A stretch of 27,186 nucleotides of DNA from JBFJVZ01 sp041623895 (lineage in GTDB: Bacteria > Planctomycetota > Planctomycetia > Pirellulales > Pirellulaceae). Of the stretch, positions 1 through 5,338 are shown one piece after another. The notes beneath the pieces were generated by a model. It saw nothing but the letters and a program-made list of their open reading frames with translations, was not told the origin of the DNA and did not search any database. The stretch lies in contig JBFJVZ010000044.1 in assembly GCA_041623895.1 (NCBI GenBank), positions 1 through 27,186 on the forward strand. The letters are read 5' to 3'. How positions within the stretch are numbered: the first letter of the stretch is position 1; each line of letters opens with the position of its first letter. A program made the position numbers and the translations under genes.

Positions 1-316
1 ATTTGCTGATGTCCCAATTCTGACAGAATTTGCAGCCGAGATTGCAGCCGGCCGTGCCAAAGGAGAGCACCGGCGTTCCCGGCAAGAAATGATTCAGCGG
101 TTTTTTTTCGATCGGGTCAACGCAGTAACCGCTGGATCGGCCATAAGTGGTGAGCACAATTTCACCACTGTGACATGCCCGCACGAAACAAAAGCCCCGC
201 TGGCCCTCGTGCAGTTTGCAAAAACGCGGACACAAGTCGCACTGCACACGACCATCGTCTAGTCGATGCCAATATATGGTGGGAAATGTATCGGGTGGGC
301 TTGGGTTGCCAGGCAC
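1..316 (-). CDS. amrS: AmmeMemoRadiSam-type radical SAM protein, 5' part only
   Basis: The reverse strand reads open from a GTG at 316 to the left edge (105 codons), so the C-terminal part lies outside the window. The peptide has WHRLDDGRVQCDLCPRFCKL near the N terminus, followed by EGQRGFCFVR, YGRSSGYCVDPIEKKPLNHF and a radical SAM cysteine motif CNLGCKFC (CX3CX2C, the [4Fe-4S]/SAM ligand) then QNWDISK. This is the conserved N-terminal half of the AmrS/PflA-like family of the AmmeMemoRadiSam system, whose substrate is not established. The extra cysteines (CDLCPRFC) are usual for the family. There is no in-frame ATG between the upstream stop (near 350) and the first conserved block. GTG at 316 is preceded by GAGG at a good distance; TTG at 340 is an alternative. 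A small open frame ends 16 bp upstream on the same strand. Confidence 0.9.
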   Translation of the reverse strand, partial: MPGNPSPPDTFPTIYWHRLDDGRVQCDLCPRFCKLHEGQRGFCFVRACHSGEIVLTTYGRSSGYCVDPIEKKPLNHFLPGTPVLSFGTAGCNLGCKFCQNWDISK

Positions 317-332
317 GTAAATCCTCGGTGAG

Positions 333-542
333 TCAAACAACGGCTTTGATCAGCCGCAAAACCCGTTCCAATTTGTCGCGACGGCCGGAAAATACGGCTA
401 GATGACGGTCAGCGTTGTTACTTTGCTGACGATCAGTAATCCGACACGGCAGTCTGAACGCTGCGATGAGCGGCATGCCGCAGCGAGCAGCCATGAAGAC
501 TGGGGTTTGCCAGGGAAAAAGATCTGAATCGCAGCAGGTCAA
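333..542 (-). CDS. doubtful small ORF upstream of amrS
   Basis: A 69-codon frame with a TTG start (or an internal ATG near 492) ends 16 bp before the amrS start. Its last 25 residues (LAVFSGRRDKLERVLRLIKAVV) look like ordinary protein, and its position fits a gene co-transcribed with amrS. The first half looks non-coding, no ribosome binding site is obvious and no domain is recognised. It could be a real small protein, the tail of a decayed gene, or chance. Confidence 0.2.
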   Translation of the reverse strand: MTCCDSDLFPWQTPVFMAARCGMPLIAAFRLPCRITDRQQSNNADRHLAVFSGRRDKLERVLRLIKAVV

Positions 543-543
543 A

Positions 544-568
544 CGCGAAAAAAGCTGAATTTTTCGCG
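544..568. promoter_or_regulatory. 9-bp perfect dyad upstream of the ECF sigma gene
   Basis: CGCGAAAAA (544-552) and its exact complement TTTTTCGCG (560-568) flank a 7-nt spacer, 46 bp before the sigma-factor start. No T-tract follows, so it is not a typical terminator. It could be a protein-binding operator or a 5'-UTR hairpin for the sigma/kinase operon. The function is inferred from position only. Confidence 0.45.
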
Positions 569-614
569 CAAGGTTTCCGCCTTCCTTAGGATTAGATTCC
601 TGGAGGCAATTTCA

Positions 615-1217
615 TTGGTCAGTCCGGAAACACGAGCGAGCTTGATTCTGCGATTAGGTGATCCAGCGGATGACCTGGCGTGGAGTGAGTTTCTGGAAAT
701 CTACCAGCCGATGTTGTTTCGGATTGCGAAACGATTTGGACTCCAGGATGCGGACGCGTGTGAGGTTGTCCAAGAAACATTGCTGGCCGTCGCCCATACC
801 ATCCCCAGCTACGAAAACGGCGGTCATGTGGGGGCTTTTCGCGGCTGGTTGTCTGCCATCACTCGGAATAAGTTGGCCGACTATTTGGCGAAGCGATCGA
901 AGCAGGCAATCGGTAGCGGCGATACCAACGTTCATCAGTGGTTGGACCAACGGGCTGATGATCATTCCGCCGCCAGTGTTTGGGACTGGCAGCAGCGGCG
1001 TCAAGTTTTTTCTTGGGCCGCGGAAAAAGTTCGTGGTCAAGTCAGCGAGTCGACGTGGCAGGCTTTCTATCGGACGACGATTGGTGGTGAACACGCTGGA
1101 CACGTCGCCGGCGACCTGAAGATGCGCGTGGGCATGGTCTACGTGGCGAGAAGTCGTGTGATGGCTCGGCTTCGCAAAGTCGTTCAGATATGGAGCCTGG
1201 ATGAGGAGCACCCGTGA
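615..1217 (+). CDS. ECF-subfamily RNA polymerase sigma factor (kinase-linked type)
   Basis: A 200-aa sigma-70-family protein. Region 2 covers about residues 14-100 (WSEFLEIYQPMLFRIAKRFG, DADACEVVQETLLAV, FRGWLSAITRNKLADYL). Region 4 covers about 130-190 (STWQAFYRTTIGGEHAGHVA, then the MVYVARSRVMARLRKV recognition helix). There is no sigma-1.1 or region 3, which is diagnostic for ECF factors. The start is TTG, chosen because GGAGG (602-606) sits at good spacing and no ATG precedes the conserved N terminus. The TGA stop overlaps the kinase start (TGATG), so translation is probably coupled. Planctomycetes have several ECF groups whose partner is a Ser/Thr kinase rather than a classical anti-sigma; this operon fits that. 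It presumably directs transcription of an unknown regulon when released or phosphorylated by the kinase. Confidence 0.93.
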   Translation: MVSPETRASLILRLGDPADDLAWSEFLEIYQPMLFRIAKRFGLQDADACEVVQETLLAVAHTIPSYENGGHVGAFRGWLSAITRNKLADYLAKRSKQAIGSGDTNVHQWLDQRADDHSAASVWDWQQRRQVFSWAAEKVRGQVSESTWQAFYRTTIGGEHAGHVAGDLKMRVGMVYVARSRVMARLRKVVQIWSLDEEHP

Positions 1218-2710
1218 TGCACTGCGACGCTGACATGTTGTGGACGCTGGTCGAGCAAGACGACGAACCGGGCGATCAAGCTGCGGCAATCGTTGACCAC
1301 TTGGAATGGTGCGATCATTGTCGCGAGAAATTTGCAGACTTGGGTGGTGGTCCGCATTGGTGGGAGGACGCCAAACACTGGTTGTCAAATGTGGAAAGCG
1401 GCGAACCCGCGGATCATTTGCCACCGCTGCCGGTCGATTTGAGTTTCCTGGAGGATCCTGCGCATCCGGAAATGCTTGGACGTATCGGTCGTTACGACGT
1501 GGAGGCATTGATTGGACGCGGCGGAATGGGCGTCGTGCTTCGCGCTTACGATAGCGACCTGCATCGCAGCGTGGCGATCAAAGTCATGGCACCGGAATGG
1601 GCGGCGTCGATCGCTGCGCGACGGCGGTTCGCCCGCGAGGCCCAAGCTGCCGCCAGCGTCGCCCATGAAAACGTCGTTCCGATCTACAACGTCGAAGCGG
1701 AAGCCAAACAGCCGTTCCTGGTGATGCAGTATGTACCGGGCACGACGCTGCAGTCTTGGGTGACGAGCAATGGGCCACCAGATGTGGCAACGATCTTGCG
1801 AGTGGCCGGCCAATTGGCCGAAGGGCTTTCCGCCGCACATCATCGCGGCCTGGTTCATCGTGACGTGAAGCCCGGCAACGTGTTGGTGGGAAAAAATATC
1901 GATCGAGTCTGGATTACCGATTTTGGACTCGCGCGGGCAGCAGACTCGATGACACTCACGCGGACCGGGGTGATTGCTGGAACACCGCATTACATGAGCC
2001 CCGAACAGGCACGCGGCGAAGCGATCGACCATCGCAGCGATTTATTCTCGCTCGGTTGCGTGCTGTATTTTCTGGCGGCCGGCAAACCGCCATTTGACGC
2101 CGAAAACACGTTGGCCGTGCTGCATAAACTGGTGACTGAAAAGCCCCTGCCACTGACGGAGCATCGCCGCGACTTGCCTCCCAGCTTCGTGTCCTTGGTC
2201 AATCAACTGCTGACACGGTCCCGGGTCAAACGACCGGCTGACTGCGATGCAGTGGTCACCAAATTGGCGGTTGCTCAAGACGAATTCCAAACGGGCAAGG
2301 TTGCCAGGCCACCCGCGACGCGTGGCACACGGATCGCCGGCTTTGCTGCGGCAACGCTGGCGATCGTCGCCTTGACCATTGGCGCGATTTCGTTTGCCAG
2401 CAAGTATCGTAATCAAACAATCAAGCGTACTGAATTATCAGCATCGGCGCCGTTGCCGAACACCTTCGACAACGTGTCAGCCGCCGATCCGGTTGACCCT
2501 TATATCGTCCAAGCAAGCCAGCAGATTGATGCAGCGGTCGCGATCGATGATCTTCGATTCCAAAAACAGGTTGAGGCAATCGACCAAGAGATCCAGCAAT
2601 TAGATCGCTTGCCTTTCGATATCGGTATCCCTTTCATGACCGCAGATGAAGCAAGTTGGCGGCAAGAGGTGGAAGCACTGCTATCGCAAATCAACAAACA
2701 ACGTTTATAG
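1217..2710 (+). CDS. zinc-motif / Ser-Thr protein kinase / TM signalling protein
   Basis: A 497-aa three-part protein. Residues 1-45 carry an anti-sigma-type zinc motif HX3CX2C (H28, C32, C35). Residues about 91-345 are a PknB/Hanks-type kinase with glycine loop IGRGGMGVV (99-107), catalytic Lys in VAIKVM (K122), HRDVKPGN loop (214-221), DFG (235-237) and APE-like SPEQ. A single TM helix lies at about 373-393, followed by roughly 100 extracytoplasmic residues with a helical, charged C terminus. The kinase and zinc domain are thus cytoplasmic with a sensor tail outside. The start is ATG 1217 (GTG 1214 is possible); GAGGAG at 1203-1208 serves it and it overlaps the sigma stop. All catalytic motifs are intact, so it should be active. 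It likely controls the upstream ECF factor by binding it through the zinc domain and/or phosphorylating it. Confidence 0.93.
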   Translation: MHCDADMLWTLVEQDDEPGDQAAAIVDHLEWCDHCREKFADLGGGPHWWEDAKHWLSNVESGEPADHLPPLPVDLSFLEDPAHPEMLGRIGRYDVEALIGRGGMGVVLRAYDSDLHRSVAIKVMAPEWAASIAARRRFAREAQAAASVAHENVVPIYNVEAEAKQPFLVMQYVPGTTLQSWVTSNGPPDVATILRVAGQLAEGLSAAHHRGLVHRDVKPGNVLVGKNIDRVWITDFGLARAADSMTLTRTGVIAGTPHYMSPEQARGEAIDHRSDLFSLGCVLYFLAAGKPPFDAENTLAVLHKLVTEKPLPLTEHRRDLPPSFVSLVNQLLTRSRVKRPADCDAVVTKLAVAQDEFQTGKVARPPATRGTRIAGFAAATLAIVALTIGAISFASKYRNQTIKRTELSASAPLPNTFDNVSAADPVDPYIVQASQQIDAAVAIDDLRFQKQVEAIDQEIQQLDRLPFDIGIPFMTADEASWRQEVEALLSQINKQRL

Positions 2711-2716
2711 CTTTGC

Positions 2717-2765
2717 AGGCCAGGACGGGTCCTGGCGCGGGCTTTGCCAGGACAGGTCCTGGCCT
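2717..2765. repeat. double palindromic repeat (CCAGGAC-N2-GTCCTGG twice)
   Basis: Two near-identical units, GCCAGGAC-GG-GTCCTGGC and GCCAGGAC-AG-GTCCTGGC, each preceded by CTTTGC, lie 6 bp after the kinase stop. Each unit is a perfect 8-bp inverted repeat, and the outer ends (AGGCCAGGAC and GTCCTGGCCT) also complement each other. It can form two small hairpins or one long one. It resembles short interspersed palindromic repeats seen in planctomycete genomes and may attenuate or stabilise mRNA between the kinase and the secreted-protein gene. Confidence 0.75.
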
Positions 2766-2787
2766 ACATTGATTTAAAAATGCTCGA

Positions 2788-3324
2788 ATGAAAATCTCCT
2801 CGATTCGGAATTCAGTCGTGAGAACCATGGTTGCTTTGATCGCTGTTTTTTCGATTACCTCCATCGCCTGGTCGCAGGATGATCCTTTCGGCGGCGGGAG
2901 CCTGCCATCAAAAAGTGCCGATCCGTTCGCTGGGGAAGACGATGCGCCGCGCCCCACGACCAGGCAATTCCGCGATCCGTTTGACATCAACGTAGATGCA
3001 GAGGGACTTGGAGGCGAGGAGGATCATGCCGTGATGGAAATGATGTCAGGCAGCCAAGGACCATCGCATGACGATCGGTTTCGCATTGGACTGCAGAAAG
3101 CGATCACGGCACTGAAGAAAGCGAAGTCTGATCAAGAGAGGAAAGCACTGGAGGGATTCATCGTTCAAGCGTTTTCGGATCGTTACGACCGTATCATTGC
3201 GAGCCGAAAAAAAGACTTGGAAAGACTTAAAAAGCAGATCGCCAGTCTGGAGCAGGACCTCAGTCGACGCGAAGCGGCTAAATCCCGAGTCATCCAAGTT
3301 CAACGTGGAAGTACCACTAGCTGA
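2788..3324 (+). CDS. secreted protein with C-terminal coiled coil, unknown function
   Basis: A 178-aa protein. Residues 1-30 form a signal peptide: basic N terminus MKISSIRNSVVR, hydrophobic core MVALIAVFSITSIA, likely cleavage after AWS. Three DPF motifs follow (DDPFGGG, ADPFAGEDD, RDPFDIN) in a low-complexity acidic segment. The rest is strongly helical and charged, ending in a predicted coiled coil (SRKKDLERLKKQIASLEQDL). No catalytic motif is visible and I do not recognise a family. It lies 77 bp downstream of the membrane kinase on the same strand, so it may be an exported partner or target of that signalling module. The ATG start is chosen because it gives a complete signal peptide; the ribosome binding site is weak. 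Confidence 0.75.
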   Translation: MKISSIRNSVVRTMVALIAVFSITSIAWSQDDPFGGGSLPSKSADPFAGEDDAPRPTTRQFRDPFDINVDAEGLGGEEDHAVMEMMSGSQGPSHDDRFRIGLQKAITALKKAKSDQERKALEGFIVQAFSDRYDRIIASRKKDLERLKKQIASLEQDLSRREAAKSRVIQVQRGSTTS

Positions 3325-3404
3325 GATGAGTTGCTTGTGGGATTCCGGCTTGCGATTTAGTGAGCCGCGACGCGTGACGGCTTGTTGATTCGGTAACCCG
3401 ACGC

Positions 3405-3446
3405 GTTAGCGAGGGATTAATGAGGTCCCTCGCTAACACTTTTTGA
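3405..3446 (+). terminator. perfect 12-bp inverted repeat plus T-run, probable terminator / REP element
   Basis: GTTAGCGAGGGA (3405-3416) is exactly complementary to TCCCTCGCTAAC (3426-3437) around a 9-nt loop, followed by ACTTTTTG. It lies 80 bp after the secreted-protein gene and would end the sigma/kinase operon. The stem sequence (CCCGACGCGTTAGCGAGGGA on its left side) resembles a short palindrome widely repeated in planctomycete genomes, so it may be a repeat co-opted as a terminator. Confidence 0.65.
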
Positions 3447-3615
3447 AGTTGCGCCTTGTCGTCCTCAGTTGCCCTGAAAGGGCCTAAACCTCGGAATCCG
3501 TGTCTACACAAATTGTTCGTGCAAATCACATACTGACTTCCCTTCTCCCCCGCAAAGAGGTCGTGCAGCTTTTAAGTTTCGATAAGGCAGCGGTTTACGT
3601 GCATCACAGTCGTCG

Positions 3616-3746
3616 TGGGAACAAGAAGACAAGTTTCCCAACCGCCGGGAGGGCGGCGCTCCCGCGGAGCCGCAAGGCGTTTTCCGACGCTTCGGCTCGG
3701 CGGGAGCCTCGCCCCCCTCGCCCACCCAGGAAACTCATGTTCCCCA
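3616..3746. repeat. dispersed hairpin element, copy A
   Basis: A roughly 131-bp inverted-repeat element. Outer arms TGGGAACA (3616-3623) and TGTTCCCCA (3738-3746), next arms AGTTTCC (3632-3638) and GGAAACT (3729-3735), and a GC-rich core (3647-3717) starting GGGAGGGCGGCGCTCCCGC and closing with GGCGGGAGCCTCGCCC. The core is shared with copies at 11604-11728 and 15923-16060. No transposase is present, so it is non-autonomous (MITE- or REP-like). Confidence 0.85.
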
Positions 3747-3820
3747 CAAATCCTCGCTACGGCATCGCGTCAAACAGAATCGCTAGCGAACCCAAAGTAA
3801 GGGTTTCGTAAAATGCTTTT

Positions 3821-5044
3821 TCAGAGTTGCTCGCTACCCTGCAGGTAAACCTGCTTGATCCAGCGGTCGTCCCACGACCACAGCAAGATCGCTAAGGGAT
3901 CGACACTGGATCCCAACCATTCCACATCCGGCTGTAGGATTACTAAATCTGCCGGATCGCCGACTCGTAATCGCCCTGCGTCCGACCAACCCAGCGCGTC
4001 CGCGTTGCCGGCGGTGATTTGGTACCAGGCTTGTCCGGCTGTGGGAAAATCGTCACCGATCGAAGCGGCCGCTTCGATCATCGCTCGCCCAACGCGTACC
4101 ATGCTCCGCTCGTATCCCGCTCCCACGTCGCTTCCCAAAGCAACGGTGACGCCGTCGTTGATCAGCGCACGACGATTCATTGTGCCGGATCGCAAAAACC
4201 TGTTGGCCGTCGGGCAATGCGCGACGACACAATGGTGCTGGGCGAGCAGATGGCGGTCTGCTTGATCAAGATGAATCCCATGGCCGAGAATCGTTTTCCG
4301 GCTCAGCAAGCCGGAATCACGATACACATCCACGTACCGCTTGCCGGCAAACAGTTCCTTGACTTCCTGACACTCCTGCTGGTTTTCGGCGAGATGCGTT
4401 TGCACAACCGCATCGTATTCGGCGGCCAGTTTTCCGGCTTCGGCCAGCAGTTCTTGCGTACAGGAGATCGCAAAGCGGGGTGTCACGGCCGCGGCCATTC
4501 GCCGGCCAGCTGGAAATTCGCGGAGCGTGCGAATCGTATCCTGGCGTAGTCGATCGATTGCGGCAGATGTTTCAGCGGGCAGGGTGCGGTCCATCAAGAC
4601 GTGACCGATCACGCCCCGCATGCCGAGTTTTTTTGCCTGTTGAAGTGCGATCAAAGTCGCATCCATATCCGCCGTCGCGTAGCCGCATATCCCGGTGGTT
4701 CCAAAGGAAACGCATTGCCGCAGCGCCCGCAGCGACGCCTGGTTCGCCGCCTCGGACCATTCACGTTCAGCCGGAAAGGTGACTTTACCGAGCCACTCCA
4801 GCAGCGGCATTCCGTGCGCGCCAATCATGTCGAATTGTGAAAGATGCAGATGAGCATCGATGAAACCCGGCGAGATCAGCGTGCTGGTTCCGCCGAAATC
4901 AGCAGACGCGGGGATGTCACCTTCAATGACTTCGGCGATTTTCTCTCCATCGATGCGAAGATAGCCGGGCGCGATTCTGGCCTCGCCCCGGGCATCGCAA
5001 AGCAGTAGTTGTCCGGCCAGCGTCGTCATGGTTGTGTGTTCCAT
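3821..5044 (-). CDS. guaD: guanine deaminase-like amidohydrolase
   Basis: A 407-aa metal-dependent hydrolase. The N-terminal block PGFIDAHLHLSQFD carries the HxH ligands (H65, H67), and the following IGAHGMPLLEWLGKVTFPAE is the signature that separates guanine deaminases from other family members. Further expected ligands are H217 in QTHLAE, H255 in LGHG and D306 in GSDVGAG, with PRF at 189-191. The predicted reaction is guanine + water to xanthine + ammonia, in the cytoplasm. The start is MEHTTMTT at 5044; an in-frame extension to 5167 runs through repeat-like intergenic sequence and looks non-coding. No purine genes are adjacent; mutS lies upstream on the same strand across a 294-bp gap. 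A related aminohydrolase with another substrate cannot be excluded. Confidence 0.85.
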   Translation of the reverse strand: MEHTTMTTLAGQLLLCDARGEARIAPGYLRIDGEKIAEVIEGDIPASADFGGTSTLISPGFIDAHLHLSQFDMIGAHGMPLLEWLGKVTFPAEREWSEAANQASLRALRQCVSFGTTGICGYATADMDATLIALQQAKKLGMRGVIGHVLMDRTLPAETSAAIDRLRQDTIRTLREFPAGRRMAAAVTPRFAISCTQELLAEAGKLAAEYDAVVQTHLAENQQECQEVKELFAGKRYVDVYRDSGLLSRKTILGHGIHLDQADRHLLAQHHCVVAHCPTANRFLRSGTMNRRALINDGVTVALGSDVGAGYERSMVRVGRAMIEAAASIGDDFPTAGQAWYQITAGNADALGWSDAGRLRVGDPADLVILQPDVEWLGSSVDPLAILLWSWDDRWIKQVYLQGSEQL

Positions 5045-5338
5045 CGTCACTTTTATCTGCCGCCGTGCGTCAGCACCCGGTTTTGGCGGCACAAAACAAA
5101 CGAACCGTGGGCTAATGAGAGTGTCCGGCTTAGGAACTGCTGCTGAATAATCATGAAATGAAACCACGAAGTCATGGCAGCGTAAATCCTGGGAAGAACA
5201 GGTTTGCTTCCATTTAGCTGCGGAGCAGCGAAAGCCTGGGGTGAACCAACGAGCGACAGCGAAATAGCTGTAACCCCAGGAAAACGACCCGCAGAATGCC
5301 TCTCCCCGCGGCGATTTGGCGGCGTAGCCGCCAAATAC
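5045..5338. other. mutS-guaD spacer with repeat-like sequence
   Basis: A 294-bp gap between two leftward genes. It contains the stem-loop at 5235-5280. Both possible leftward frames through it are open (one would extend guaD, the other gives a 93-residue peptide), but neither shows a domain, and the composition looks like interspersed repeat rather than protein. Confidence 0.55.
5235..5280 (-). repeat. imperfect stem-loop repeat after mutS
   Basis: CCTGGGGT (5235-5242) pairs exactly with ACCCCAGG (5273-5280), and inside lies ACAGC (5256-5260) with GCTGT (5267-5271) around a GAAATA loop. It sits 58 bp beyond the mutS stop on the mutS transcript. It may protect or terminate that transcript, although there is no T-run. 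It resembles interspersed planctomycete repeats by memory only. Confidence 0.55.

Larger units (their letters stand above)
317..614. other. intergenic region between divergent amrS and sigma-factor genes
   Basis: About 300 bp separates the leftward amrS from the rightward ECF sigma gene, so it should hold both promoters. I could not pick a convincing -35/-10 pair. Apart from the doubtful leftward ORF (333-542) the only clear structure is the dyad at 544-568, listed separately. Confidence 0.6.
3325..3820. other. gene-poor region with palindromic repeats
   Basis: About 500 bp between convergent operons (secreted protein rightward, guanine deaminase-like gene leftward). It holds the terminator-like repeat at 3405-3446 and the hairpin element at 3616-3746. 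Open frames crossing it translate into repeat-derived low-complexity peptide and are not supported as genes. Confidence 0.7.

Noticed and set aside
101..108. Run of eight T (eight A in amrS) as a possible frameshift site
   Set aside because: The amrS frame continues correctly on both sides, so no shift is needed; Lys codons explain the run.
175..405. 76-codon plus-strand frame at the left edge
   Set aside because: It is antisense to the amrS gene, which has a full radical SAM signature.
654..1508. 284-codon minus-strand open frame
   Set aside because: It lies antisense to the sigma factor and kinase N terminus, and no domain is recognised.
3500..3811. Overlapping frames on both strands
   Set aside because: They translate the palindromic repeat (Arg/Pro/Ala-rich) and have no protein features.
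5053..5334. 93-codon minus-strand frame between mutS and guaD
   Set aside because: It has no ribosome binding site or domain, it overlaps the stem-loop, and it resembles repeat-derived sequence.
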